Under the pieces are notes generated by a model. That model searched no databases, had not been told where the DNA came from, and was given only the letters and a program-made list of their open reading frames with translations. DNA of 64,000 bases from contig CM070633.1 in assembly GCA_036346255.1 (NCBI GenBank), forward strand, positions 15,128,001-15,192,000, in the 5' to 3' direction. Positions 42,156 through 54,750 of the stretch are shown here, one piece after another (within the stretch, counting starts at the first letter, position 1; the number at the start of each line of letters is the position of its first letter). This DNA is from Ampelocalamus luodianensis. Taxonomy: Eukaryota; Streptophyta; Magnoliopsida; Poales; Poaceae. A program made the translations under genes and the position numbers.

Positions 42156-44224
42156 CTGCCGAATGCAAACAATGGAGAGAGAGAAGGGGAAAGGATGGTG
42201 CTGTTGTTGCGTGTGGTGGTGTTGATCCTACGTGCTAAGGGCAAGTGTGTGTTGTTATGCTACCAAGGAAGGAAGATAGGAAGAAAAGATTAGGAGGGAG
42301 AAGAGAAGTGAAAGCGAGGATTAGATCGGAGTTTTGGCGTCCGTCACTTGGTAATGATCTGGTTATTTCCACTCTGTTTTCTAATTATGTTAGTAGAGAT
42401 TAGAGTCCGGATTAGAGAGGGCATTAATAATTTCTAGTTGGGAGAAATTCATTTAGTAGATTGGTTTAGTCTGGTGTTCTGTTGTACCTTTTTTACAGGT
42501 AGTATAGATGCATAATTTGAGAATTTTATCTACTATAGAGTTGTAGATAATTTCGATAGCTTTCGGTAGAATTTTTATTCATGTTAATCCGATGCATAGA
42601 TTGTGAGATATGAATTTTTTAGTTCTGCTGTCTAGTAGAGTTTGTCGTGTGTTGACGGTCTGTAGTAATTAGTAGATTAAAAATAGTAGGTGAGTTAATC
42701 TAGAAATTTGGTCAACATGAATGTTGTAGGTAAGTTCTTAAGGTTTCCAGAAAGTCTAAGAAAATATTTTTTAGATTAGTAGATTAAAAGATATGAATTT
42801 TGGAAGTATGCTGTCCAGAAGATGACAGATATGTCTTCGGGTAAAGAAACGAGGTAGAAAACGGTAGAAGCAGAGTTTCATCATAACTAGAAAAATGTAG
42901 GTTGTTTCGTGAGGATTCCAGAAAGTCCTGGTTGGTTGAATTTGGAGTTCGGATGAATTAGTTAGAGATATTTTACTATTAGGATAGTTAGGTTAATTCG
43001 GTCAGTTTGGCGTAAGCATGTGAGATCGATTAGTGTGATGGGTTGGTGCTGTGATGATATGATTTTGATGATATTTTTGAGTGCGTGTTATTACTTGCTT
43101 GTTTAGGGACTATGGCCTCATGCGTCGTGCCACAATTTCGTCATCCGGCTTCGAATGGCTAATAAGCAAATACATCATAGAGTGGTGAACAACGGGTTGT
43201 TCGCCACTGTCATTGATATTACTTATCATGTTATTTATTATACTTTCGTTAAGCTTATTCTTATGCATGATATTGATGACATTGAGTGAATGAGATTACG
43301 ATATGGAGTTAATGAGAATGATATATTGAGTTAATGAGATGAATTATGTTGATAAATAATTAAAGATGTTACATCATTTACATTTATCATGACAGGAGTT
43401 ACACGAGCCAGGTCGGTAAGAAAGTCATGTAACTATTGTGGTGAGGTCGGTAAGAAAGATACATGACTAGTCCGGAGTGCTCTAGATAAAATCCTACTTC
43501 GGTAGGGACTTCATGGGAGTGAAGGATAGAGTGTGTCATTGACAGGTGAACACTTCGCTATATCGGTATCAGCTGATGAGGTGCATACGAGCATGAGCAT
43601 GATGGTGCATTCGTATATATGAGTAAATTATTAAATTGTGCAACATTACTTATATAGAATATGATTTGTTTATTTGAGTATGAGAATGACATTAAATAGA
43701 TAGATGATGATGATAATCTTGATTATGGTTGATAAACTGTTATTTATGACTTTATTATGTATTTACCGAGTCTTAGACTCATTCTTGCTCTATTGTGTTT
43801 TTTAAGTGATCGTTGATGATATTTTACTCGGGAAGGACTAGCACACTTGGAATCACAACCTACACCTAATTATTTGATTCATTGGACATAAGAAATTTCT
43901 GAAATTTTTTTACTATAGCATGGTGATTTATATTTAGGACATGATGGTGTTGAATAACCTTAGATGATAGGTTCGAGTTGAATATTCATTCAATAGATTT
44001 TATTCGATTGGTTTTGCGTTGTTCTTGAATTATTATCTTGCTATGCTTCCTAGAGATTAATTATCTATGATTGTTATTTCATTATACGTGTTTTCATGTG
44101 ACCCATGGATGGGTTTTATCGTTGAGATGCTTGCTATAATTTATTATAAAATAATGTTAAATTTGATAGTTAGTGTAGTTAGTAGCATTATGGGCTCCGT
44201 GTTGAGCCAGGGTGTTACACATGC

Positions 44225-45604
44225 AGTGATTTGTTTTGAGCTTCTGGAAAAATATTTTGAAAATCGGTATAACCGTAAGTGAGAAGCCAAATTGCATAGG
44301 CTTTGGATTAAATATGAGATATTTACAATGTTGCCTCATAAAAACATCATCGAGATATATTATAGAATCAACAACATTGTGAATAAACTCAAAGGTTTTG
44401 GCACTAACCTTCTTGATATTGATATTATGCGCAAGATGCTTAGGGCTCTACCGAAGAAATACAAGACTTTAGTGGCTCTATTTCTTAATTCATCTGAATT
44501 ACCACCAACCGGTCTCTTGGGGAACCTCATTACCAATGAGCTATACAAAAAGGATAAGGAGGAGCTCTTGAAGACTTCTTCCTCAAAGAAGAAGATTACC
44601 GCTTTCAAGGTAAAAGCTGAATCAAGTAAAGAATCATAAAATGGAGAAGAGGACTCCGAAGAAGAATTTGCTCTCTTTGTGAGGAGAATGAAGAAATTCA
44701 TGAGAAGACGCCCATATCGAAACTTTAACTTTGACAAGAGCAAAAAGGGGCAATTCTCAAATGACAACAAACACTATAGCAATATCCGTTGCTATGAGTG
44801 CGATGAGAAGGGGCTTATTGCCACTCATTGTCCTAACAAGAATGATGATAAGGGAAAGTCATCAAATAAGAAGGAATACAACGGCAAAAAGAAGCTTTTC
44901 AAGAAGCTTCATAAAGATGGCAAAAATAAAACTCACATTGGAGAATGGGGCTCTGATGAAGAATATTCGGATTCTGACTCCAACAATGAAGAATCCTCTA
45001 AGAAAAGAGGACTTGTCGGCATTGCCATTAAGGAGGCACCATCGCTATTCTTCACTCCCACTTGCCTCATGGCAAAAGGAGATAAGGTAAAATCCATGAA
45101 TGATAATGAACCTTTATATGATGAATTAATAGATATGCTTGATGAATTAAATGAATATCTTAGAAAAGAGAAATGAAAACTTAAAGTCTTTAAGAAAGAG
45201 TACGTCTATCTAAAAGACTCTTATGAGGAGCTAAAGGAAGCTCATGACTCTCTTCTCTTAAAAGATATTGAAAAATTTCATTCAAATACTGGAATTACTT
45301 GTAATTTAATGAATGAGATGCCTAGAGTAGAAGTTACTTCAAATGTCATATCCATGTCTAGTACTTCTACATCATGTGATGATTTGTTATCCATGCCATG
45401 TTGCTCTAAAATTAATTCAATTGCTAATATGGCTAATACATGTGATCATTTGCTCATTGTTGAAAATCATGAATTAAAAGAGCAAGTCTCTAAGTTAAGT
45501 AAGAGCTTGAAAAGATATTTTAAGGGTAAAGTAACCCTTGACAAGCTATTGAGTGAGAAAATGTGCTCATTCCACAAGGAAGGACTTGGGTTCATTTTCA
45601 AGTA
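44225..45604 (+). pseudogene. gag: gag of Sirevirus-like copia element C, 5' truncated
   Basis: Residues such as IHRL/LHRLWIKYEIFTML, YRINNIVNKLKGFG and MLRALPKKYKTLVAL form the copia gag core. A lysine-rich stretch and a zinc knuckle CYECDEKGLIATHC (about 44800-44840; the usual His-Cys spacing is partly altered, with L at a Gly/His position) follow. Then comes the acidic segment EEYSDSDSNNEESS and a long coil-like tail to about 45604. Stops occur at 44280, about 44638 and 45174, so the frame is broken at least three times. Confidence 0.82.
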
Positions 45605-46598
45605 AGGTAAAAAGCCAATTTACAAGCCCGAAAGGTTTGTAAAAGAGAATGGCAAATATTGCAATAAATGCAATAATGTATGACATTTGTCAAATGCATG
45701 CTCAATTGCTAATACTAAGTCTCATGGCATTTATGATTCTTACTACATGTTTAGAAAGTCTAAAGATGGCAAAGTGGTAGCAAAATTTATTGGCACTTCA
45801 ATTTTAGGCGTAAAAAAGAATACTGTTTGAGTGCCCAAAACCTTGGTCACTAACCTCCAAAAACCCAAACAAATTTGGGTTCCTAAAAGAACTTAATTCT
45901 TATTTTATAGGTGAACTGCAAGACTTGTGAAAAACATTGGGTGCTTGACAGTGGATGCACTCAACATATGACCGGTGATAGAAAAATGTTCACTACATTC
46001 AAGAATGAAAAAGGAGTTGACAAGATCATATTTGGTGATAATAGCAAAGGAGAGGTAATAGGATTGGGTAAAATTGCTAGCTCAAATGGCATTTTCATTT
46101 CTAATGTATCCTTAGTTGAATCACTAAATTTTAATTTACTATCCGTTGCTCAAATATGTGATCTTGGTTTAATTTGCTCTTTCTCTAATGAAGTATTTCA
46201 ATTTCAAATTAAAGGCATTACCCTTTAGTTTTCAAAGGATTTAGATTTAGAAATCTCTACTTGGTTGATTTTTCATCAAATGATTCATACTTGAAAACTT
46301 TTTTAATTGCAAAAACCTCTTTGGGATGTCTTTGGCATAGAAGGCTAGGTCATGTTGGTATGATTCAACTTAAAAAACTTTTCAAACATGATTTAGTCGT
46401 TGGCTTGAAGGATGTGAAGTTTGAGAAAAATAGACTTGTAGTGCTTGTCAAACCGGTAAACAAGTCGCTAATTCTCATCCTTCCAAAAGTGTCATGTCAA
46501 CTTCTAGACCATTAGAACTCTTATATATAGATTTATTTGGGCCAACAACCTATAAGAGTATTAGGGAAAATAGCCATTATTTAGTTATCGTGGATGAC
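45605..46598 (+). pseudogene. pol: protease and N-terminal integrase of element C, interrupted by element B
   Basis: The protease motif HWVLDSGCTQHMTGD starts at about 45935. NFNLLSVAQICDLG is at about 46127, and LWHRRLGHVGMIQLKKLFKH (GAG-pre-integrase) at about 46330. The integrase start (LYIDLFGPTTYKSI, then HYLVIVDD) follows and stops exactly where the LTR of element B begins (46599). Stops at about 46227 and 46513 break the frame. Confidence 0.88.
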
Positions 46599-47539
46599 TG
46601 TAACATCACAAATTTAGACTTATATTTCAAATGTAAGAAAGTGAGTAAGAATTAAAAACTTTTTTTACATCTTGTATTTCATGTATGTTCTGAGAAATTC
46701 TTGTAACAGAATTATGGAAATACAAATCACAAGTCTCATTTGACCTAAACTTTGACCCTTTAAAAACTTTCTTGTGAAATCTTGTGATCATCCCTTGGAA
46801 ATATTTTTCCTAAGTTCTAGGGTTAATGTGTGACCCCTCTGAAAAATTTTGTAATTTTTAGAAATTGTTTGAATATTTTTAGAGGCTGGTCAAACCAGTT
46901 TGACCCTGAGTCAAACCCTAGCTCAGCACCTTGCAAAATTTTTGGAGGACAATGCACAGCATCAAAACCTCTGAAAATTTTATATAGGGTCCAACTTTAA
47001 GTTAACAAGCCCCTGTAAAAATTTCAGAATTTTTGGAGTTGTTTTACTACCTTAAACAATTCCCCAAAGATCAGCTCAATTCAAAACCCTAATTTCAAAC
47101 CTTTGGGCTGAGTCAGACTCGGGCTCGAGTCAGAACCAAGCCCAATGACTTAGCTCGGTTGAGCCAGGTCAGTTGGCGCACTCGGGCTCGGTCTTGAGCG
47201 CACGTGTGTGAGCCGTTGGATCTCCATCCAATGCCTCGGACCTCCCCTGGACCTCGCGAGATCTTGAGCGATCTGAGCCATCTATCTTTAATCCAACAAT
47301 CACGACCTTCTGTTCTTCTTCTTCCTTGCGCCGTGCGCCATGGCAGCGGGTAGCTGTGCCTTGTCACCTCAAGCTCGTCCTCGTTAATGTCTCTCTATTC
47401 TTGGCATTAAATGCGCGCCAGTGCTTTTGGCCCAAAGTCGTGCTCCAAGCTGCTCCCATCATTTCAACTCGTCCATGGCATAGCCATGAACCGAGCTCAT
47501 CCTTGGAGCATGCCCTAGCTCAAACCGTGGCCCTCCGGC

Positions 47540-47547
47540 TATAAAAA
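47540..47547 (+). promoter_or_regulatory. TATA box of the element B LTR
   Basis: TATAAAAA in CCGGCTATAAAAAGCCCCC, equivalent in place and context to the box at 8467-8476 in element A. Confidence 0.6.
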
Positions 47548-48289
47548 GCCCCCAAAGCCCCTCCTGGTGATCCTTTCCAACACCCCTCGCTCGTGCCTTG
47601 TTCCTAGGGCTCAGAGCCTCAAACCCCAAAACCGCCATTTTTGGCCGTGAAGCTCGATGGTGGCATTGGTGCTTCAGTGGTCCTCTTGCCCAGCAATCCA
47701 TTTCCTCTTGGACCTCTGCTGGTCACAAAGCTTTCCCCTAACTCTGTTCTGGGTCACCTTCGCAGGTTTTGCCCAAATTGGAGTTGGCGCGGTTGCGGCC
47801 GTAGAAGGTCCTCTTCGTCCTCCGCTCCGGTAATCACCTCCTCTGGTCAATTCCTCGCTCCTGGACCACCTCTGGGTCATCGCAAAACGATCCTTACCAT
47901 TATTTATCCCTCTTTTTGCTCAGGAGCTCTTGTCCGCATCATCTTCCCCAGCTCTGGCGTCGGTCTCCGCCACTAGGACTCCTCCGACCTCCTTCGGACC
48001 TCCTCTGGGCCCAGGTGTGTTCGCAAACACCCCTAGTGCTCGAGCGCCCGTTGGATTAGATCGTAGCGGAGTTTTTTGTGTTTTCGTATTTTGTCGTAGT
48101 GGCTCCTCTGCCCCTCTCCGTCTCGCCGGCGTTCTAGGCCAGCTCCGCCGTTGAAAGTACCCTCATTCGGTTTGCATTAGTATTGTGCACGTTTTGGCAC
48201 GTTTGGTTCACGCCATCGTGGTTCGTGGTTGTCGGCGGTGAGCTGGCGGGCAAAGTGCGGTGCCCTGTACTATTGTCGTGATTTCGACA

Positions 48290-49010
48290 AGTCCCCGGAC
48301 CTCCTGAGTAAATCTTAGCCGTCGATGATCTCGTAAGGTTAGCTCTTAGCTGTAGGATCCTTGTTTGTAAAACCTTAGTGCCAGGACCTCCCCCTAGCTT
48401 AGATCCTAGCCATTAAGGACCTCCCTGGCCTTAATCTCAGCCGTTAGGATCACCCCATGCGAAAAGACCACCCCGTGGTCATTTTTATAAAAACCACCCT
48501 CGGGGTCCTCTTTGCAAAAGACCACCCCTTGGTCTTTTGCGAAGAAAACCTCAGGACCTCCCCCTCCGCAGATCTTAACCTTTAGGACCACCCCGGGCAG
48601 ATCTTGACCGTTCAGGACCTCCTAGTGGAGATCTGAGCCGTTAAGACCTCCCTCTGTTAAGACCTTGTCTTGTGCGGACCTCTCCCGTGGAGATCTTGGC
48701 CGTTAAGACCTCCCCCTGTGAGATCTTAGCCATCGGGACCTCCCTCCGTTTGGACATCTACCGCTAGGACCTCCCTCGCGTAGATCTTGACCGTTAAGAC
48801 CTCCTCTGGTAGATCTTGGTCGTCAGGGACCTCCCCTCCTTTAGATCTTATCGCCTAGGACCTCCTCCATGTAAATCTGGACCGTCCAGGATATCCCCTT
48901 GGAGATCTAGACCGTTCAAGGTCTCCTCCTATAGATCTTTAATCTTAGGATCTCCCCGGTAGTGTTGGACCGTTAGATCTAGATCTAACGGGCTGGACCT
49001 CCTCGGCGCG
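48290..49010. repeat. degenerate 30-40-bp tandem array within the element B LTR
   Basis: About 18 units share the theme AGATCTT(G/A)(A/G)CCGTTA-GACCTCCC with variable 8-15-base linkers, for example around 48590, 48625, 48700, 48780 and 48810. Some units near 48470-48540 instead carry AAAGACCACCCC(G/T)TGGTC. The LTR of element A has no such array at the matching place, so it expanded in this copy or lineage. It contains no gene. Confidence 0.75.
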
Positions 49011-51696
49011 TTTAGGGTTCTAAGTGTTCCGATCCTTTTGTGCTGTTCATCCCTTGATCCGCGGCTCTGGTGGCGCGAGCAATCGGACCTCCGATGGGAG
49101 CTCTCGCTATGAGCCGCTCATCTTTAGATCTGCGGCCCACATTTGTTGGATCGTTCGGTCCGTCGAACACCTCCTTTGCTGTGGGTCGTTGGATCTAAAT
49201 CCGACGTTAGGTACCTTGTTAGGGCGCGTGCGTGCACTATGTTGCGGAGCGCGTGGGCCGTTGGATTCCAGATCTGCGGACCACGTCGGTCCACGTCATT
49301 TCGTTTTTGATCAGTTTGTTTTAATTCCGATAAGCTTTTATTTGTCAACTGAAAATAGTTTTAAAACTTCAAAAGTGCATAACTAATTCGTTTTAGCTCC
49401 TTTTAGGGTGATTCCAATTGTGTTAAATTCATGTTTAACCAAACTTTAATCTAAAAATATATTTAGTTGATGTTCTATAGCAGAAAATGAAATAGGTTGT
49501 GTTAACTTGTGTAGGTATTAAATATCATCTAGAAATTCATTTAAAACTTGTAAAATGCATAAGTATTTCTCTGTAGTTCCAAAGTGAGCAAACTAAAACT
49601 TGTTAAATTCCTCTGATAATGTATTTTAACATAGAATAGGTTTTATTCATGTATTTGCCTCTTAAAAATGATATGATCTAGTTTCACAACTTAGAAAAAT
49701 CATAAGTAATTCAATTTAACTCCAAATGAAGTGAACTCAACTTTGCTATCCTTAGAATGTCATTATATACCTACCATAAAAATTTCAGGTTCTAGATCTT
49801 CTAGAAAATTATGCCATGAATAGTAACCAAAATTAATTTAATTTGAATTTTCAGGCTGAGAGAAATTGTTTAGGCCATAACTTTTGCATGTTTAGTCCAA
49901 ATGATATGATTCTTGTTGCTAAATTCATTTAAAATCATGCCCTTGCTGCTGTGTAAATTTCATGGAATTTGGATGACTTTAGCTTTTGAGTTTCTTTCGG
50001 TGTTCTTCGTTCTTATTAGATTTTCGCGTTTTTGCGTTAGGTTCTGAAGAATTTATTGAACCTGAGAGTGACCTTCTGCAGCAAAAGCACTTCCAACAAG
50101 GCAAACAGATGTAGCATCATTTGATCATGTTGCTCCTATTATTTTCAAAGTCTAATATGTTGTTTGCAAATTCTACGTATGCATTGCTATCTTGTTTTAA
50201 ACTATTGTCGATTAGTTGACCCATTAGATGCATTATCGGTAGGCAAATGTTTATCCTCTACTACTGAGCCTAGGGCTATCTTACTGTGATTTAGGGTTCG
50301 TTGGATGAGCCCTTGTCACTTAGTAGTTTACGAGTTAATATGCTTAGCCATGCTTAGCTACCGGTAGAAATGGGCAGTTATCGACTTAGTCGATAACCTT
50401 GATCACACAAACTTATTATGACTTTATGATTCAGCCTTTGTGCTATGTTTAATTGCGAAAACTAAAAATGAAAACAAAAATGATTTGGACTTGGGCACAA
50501 TGGTATGTTGGTGTGCTTTTGGGTGTGACTGGAATGGTGTCCGAGTCAACAAGAACCGAATTACTTGCGCCATTGATCCAAGCACTTTTTGTGTGTTAAC
50601 CACACTAGAGGGTATGTGACCTCTCTTGACTTAGTACTTTGGCGTGTATTTGCTCCGAGTCGTAGGAGGTTGTAGGAGGGAAGATGTTGGGAGCATTGTA
50701 GTTGTCCGAAAGCTTTACCCCGGGTGGGTAGATGTCTTTCTGCTTTACAATGTAAGCGTATGGGTTTCTATCCATACGAGCGGCTAGTAGTTGATACACA
50801 ATATTGGAAACGTCTCGTAGGACTTAGCCGTGCCGGTATACCTTTGGAAGTGTGCTAATCTTGTGGCTTAAAGGCAGTCTGAAGTGTGGGTACATTGGTA
50901 CACCCCTGCAGGGTTAGATCTATTCGAATAGCCTCATCCTAGGTTATGGACACGCTTGGTTATTTCCCGTAAGAATTAGACTACAACCTTTTAATTAAGA
51001 CTTGATGGGTTGTATGAATCGGAGATTCGTGCTATGTTGTGGTGGCTATTGGGTTAATCACTTTTAGGTGGTTACTTTTGTTGCTTATTGTATCTCACTA
51101 TTGTTTCAATGCTTAAAAACAGATTTGATAAATTGCTTTCGATATATTACATTATTGCAAATGAAAATTGCTTTATGCGTCCAATTAACCATACAACCAT
51201 CTCCTTTGTTACAGCTTTCATGTAGCTATGTATAGGCTTGTTACTCGTAAGTCTTGCGAGTACATTATTGTACTCACCTGCATTGCTTGTTGTGTGCAGA
51301 GGAGGAAGTGGATCCCCAAGGGATCAACTTCTGTGAGTTTTGCTGCGGTGAGTGGGACTAGCTTGGCGGCCCGGTCGGTTGCCTTGTGGGTTATGATGGC
51401 TAACCGGTCGTCTTTTGTTTAGAGCCATCTTATGGTGCTTTTGCTTCCGCTGTCACTTGTCACTTTGATATCATTTGGCTGGTCGGCACTTTCGTAATAA
51501 CTATTTATATATTGTATGTCTTTTGCTAGACTTGGTATTATGTGTGTATGGAAATGATGCATGATTTTGTAAAGATGTATGTGTGCTGCAATTCTGGGAG
51601 GCACACGTCCATCGAGGCACGATATATTTTGTTTGTGATGCTAGAGTCAAGGCAAGACTAAGCATTACAAGCTAAATACGTCGGGGCTTACAAAGT

Positions 51697-51708
51697 TGGT
51701 ATCAGAGC
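51697..51708 (+). other. primer-binding site of element B
   Basis: TGGTATCAGAGC, four bases after the LTR end; standard initiator Met-tRNA primer site. The leader 51709-52394 matches that of element A and holds no gene. Confidence 0.85.
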
Positions 51709-52394
51709 CATATTGACCGTAGAAACCCCTAGCTTAGTCGCCTTTAGGATATTTTGAAAAACTTAGTTTCAAAACTATCAAGTGATTTGTGAAAACTTAA
51801 GTAAGTTCTCAGATTTTTCTCCTCACCTATTTTAGCTTGCTCACCTTACTTTGTCTTGTCAAGTTTGGAAATGTTGATTTCCTCTCATCTTCTTTCCAAA
51901 GATAGTTGCTTATCGGTTAAAATTGGTTTTGGGAGAACCATGATAGTTATAAATTGAAGTGTTGGCTGTCTTTTGGTGGAGATTAGAAGCGTCTGGAGTT
52001 GAAAATTTTGGCTAGGAGCTTGGAAGGAAAATCTGGACAGTAAGCTATTAGTTAGTGTGTAGAACTGAAAATGAGAGGTTAATCCAACTAAAACTTGTGG
52101 GAAAATAAGGGTAAGAAGTGATATGAGTTAGCTAAGTATCCAACACCCCATTAGGTGGTTTTAACTTGCTCTTTAGCTGTGTTAAGGCCTAGAATTGAGT
52201 TCTAAAATTTACCTTCCTATACCGATTGCTCGTTCTTTCCATATGAGTTAGTCGTATGGGAAGTTGGTCTTGTGACCTAAGGTCGTGTGCTGATTTTGTG
52301 CTTGTTTTAAGCTTTTGGAGTTCATTTCTTAGATGTGTTAATAGTTTTCCTTGCCTTTCCATTGCGAGCTTGTTGCTGACTTATCTTAGTGGAG

Positions 52395-53217
52395 CAGGAT
52401 AGCTGGAAGAACTCGCAGCGGGCAGAGTCAGCCAGCTGGTCCGGATGAGGAGCTTCTGCCTCCTCTGACCATGGCTGAGGTTCTCGCTCAGATCGACCAG
52501 AACCGTATGGATTAGACGCGGATTCTGGAGGTTATCACGAGGAACACCTCCACTCCCTCGGGTGCCTCCGGATCTGGAGGTGGTGGACATCAGTCGCGGG
52601 GGGGGGGGACTCTCGGAGTTCCTTCGCACTCAACCACCTACTTTCTCCCGGTCTGAGGACCCTCTTGACGCAACGACTGGTTGCGCCTGGTTGAGCGAAA
52701 GCTCAACATTGCTCAGTGCTAGGATCAGGAGAAGGCACTCTTCGCATCCCTTCAGCTTGAGGGTGCAGCACTCTCATGGTGGGAGAACTTCCTCGCCATG
52801 CAGCCCGCTGGCCACGTGGTCACTTGGGAGGAGTTTCACACTGCTTTCCGTCGGGCTCATGTTCCTGCCGGCCCGATGAAGCTCAAGAAGAAGGAGTTCC
52901 TTGCGCTCAAACAGGGGCGCAAATCTGTGACCGAGTACCTGCATGAGTTCAACCACCTGGCGAGATATGCTCCTGCTGAGGTGGCCACTGATGAGGCCAA
53001 GCAGGAGAAGTTCATGGAGGGCTTGTCTGAGGAGCTGCAGGACAAGCTCTCTATTGTTGAATTCCCTGACTTCCAGACCTTGGTGGGCAAGGCCATTATC
53101 GCTGAGCATAAGGCGAAAGCGCTAGGCGAGTCCCGCAAGCATAAGTGGGAGGCCCAGAAGGCGGCGAGGGCCAGCCTCTCTCGTCCCCGTGTTGGGCCAG
53201 CACCAGGGCCCATTCTC
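52395..53217 (+). pseudogene. gag: gag of element B, start codon lost and 3' end cut off
   Basis: At the place of the element A start (GGATGGCCGG) element B has GGATAGCTGG, so the ATG is lost. The capsid block is well kept: LSEFLRTQPPTFSRSEDP, ALSWWENFLAMQPAGHVV, FNHLARYAPAEVATDEAKQE, MEGLSEELQDKLSIVEF. Frameshifts or stops lie near 52515, 52600 and 52722. After ..PRVGPAPGPIL (about 53213) the sequence switches without a gap to copia reverse transcriptase, so the zinc knuckle, pol and 3' LTR are gone. Confidence 0.88.
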
Positions 53218-54750
53218 AGGCTTCACTCGATGATCCGGATTGGGTGAATGCTATGCATGAAGAACTCAATAACTTCTCTCGGAATGATGTTTGGACATTG
53301 GTGGAGAGAGCAAGGAACACAACGTAATTAGTACAAAATGGGTCTTTAGAAACAAGCAAGATGAAAGCGGAATGGTTATGAGAAACAAAGCAAGATTGGT
53401 CGCTCAAGGTTTTTCTCAAATTGAAGGTTTGAATTTTAGTGAAACTTTTGTTCTCGTTGCTATACTTGAATCAATAAAGATATTACTTGCTTTTTATCAT
53501 GCTTTGATATTAAATTATTTCAAATGGATGTTAAAAGTGCTTTTCTAAATGGAAAAATATTCGAACTTGTATTTGTTGAACAACCATTCAATTTTGAAGA
53601 TCCTAAGAATCCTAATCATGTCTATAAGCTCTCCAAGGCACTTCATGGTCTTAAACAAGCTCCTAGAGCATGGTATGAACGCGTTAGAGATTTTCTAGTT
53701 TCAAAAGGATTCAAAATTAGGAAGATTGATTTGACTCTGTTTACTAAAGTTTTAGATGATGACTTCTTTGTATGTCAAATTTATATTGATGATATTATCT
53801 TCAGGTCTACTAATCAAGATTTTTGCAAAAAGTTTGGCGATATGATGTCTAGGGAATTCGAATTGTCCATGATCGGAGAACTTAACTATTTCCTTGAACT
53901 TCAAATCAAGCAACTCAAGGATGGAACCTTTGTGAGCCAAACCAGGTATGCAAAAGATTTGATCAAGAAGTTTAGCATGAAAAATGCAAAACCCATCAAG
54001 ACTCCCATGGCAACCAACGGTCATCTCGACCTTAATGATAGGGGTAAACCAGTAGATTTAAAACTTTATAGATCCATGATTGGTAGTTTACTTTATATTA
54101 CATCATCCAGGCCCGATATTATGTTTAGTGTTTGCATATGTGCACGATTTCAAGCATCATCAAAAGAATGCCATTTGGTGGCCGTGAAAAGAATTCTTAG
54201 ATATTTAAAACATTCCTCTAGCATTGGCTTATGGTATCCCAAAGGTGCAAAATTTGATTTAATTGGATATTCGGATTCCAATTATGCGGGTTGCAAAGTG
54301 GATAAAAAAATCACCTCGGGTAGTTGTCAATTCTTAGAAAAATCTTTAGTATCATGATCATCCAAGAAACAAAATTCTGTAGCTCTATCCACCGCCAAAG
54401 CTGAATATGTTTCCGCGGGAAGTTGTTGTACTCAATTGCTATGGATGAGGCAAATATTGATGGATTATGGAATAAAATTTGAAAATATGCCTCTTTTGTG
54501 TGACAATAATAGTGTAGTGAAGATTACAAATAACCCGGTACAACACTCAAGAACCAAGCATATAGATATCCGCCACCATTTCTTGAGAGATCATATGAGC
54601 AAAGGAGATATCAAAATTAGCCACATAAGGATCGATGATCAATTAGTCGATATCTTCATCAAACCTTTAGATGAAAGCCGCTTTTGCAAATTGAGGAATG
54701 AGTTAAATACCATAGATCATTCTAATTTGCTCTCTTTTGGATTTCATTGA
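53218..54750 (+). pseudogene. pol: reverse transcriptase and RNase H of Sirevirus-like element C
   Basis: It starts in the copia RT with LDDPDWVNAMHEELNNFSRN, then TKWVFRNKQDESG and NKARLVAQGFSQIEGLNF. Next are SKALHGLKQAPRAWYERV (about 53625) and the catalytic QIYIDDIIF (about 53775). RNase H follows with SRPDIMFSVCICARF, a TAKAEYVSAGSCCTQLLW stretch (about 54392) and SRTKHIDIRHHFLRDH (about 54550). Frameshifts near 53325 and 53520-53550 and a stop at 54355 break it. The 277-codon open part (53524-54357) is still well conserved. The middle of the integrase and the start of RT are missing. Confidence 0.9.

Larger units (their letters stand above)
40375..44219 (+). mobile_element. solo LTR with two nested transposons, 5-bp target duplication CATGC
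   Basis: It starts CGTAATATCCCG (first base changed from T) and ends AGGGTGTTACA. CATGC flanks it exactly (40370-40374 and 44220-44224). Removing the nested elements (40649-41286 and 41442-42155) leaves about 2.47 kb, close to the 2427 bp of the related solo LTR at 12803-15229. Stretches 42300-44219 carry no gene; the ACCGAGTCTTAGACTC block near 43765 matches the other copy. Confidence 0.85.
46599..51692 (+). mobile_element. 5' LTR of Tekay-like gypsy element B, 5094 bp
   Basis: It starts TGTAACATCACAAATTTAG within the Sirevirus integrase codons and ends GGGGCTTACA just before a primer site. It is collinear with the two LTR parts of element A (7435-10545, then 1-2269). In between it contains an extra GGACCTCC-rich tandem array (48290-49010). 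No 3' LTR partner is left, because the right side of the element has been deleted. Confidence 0.88.
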
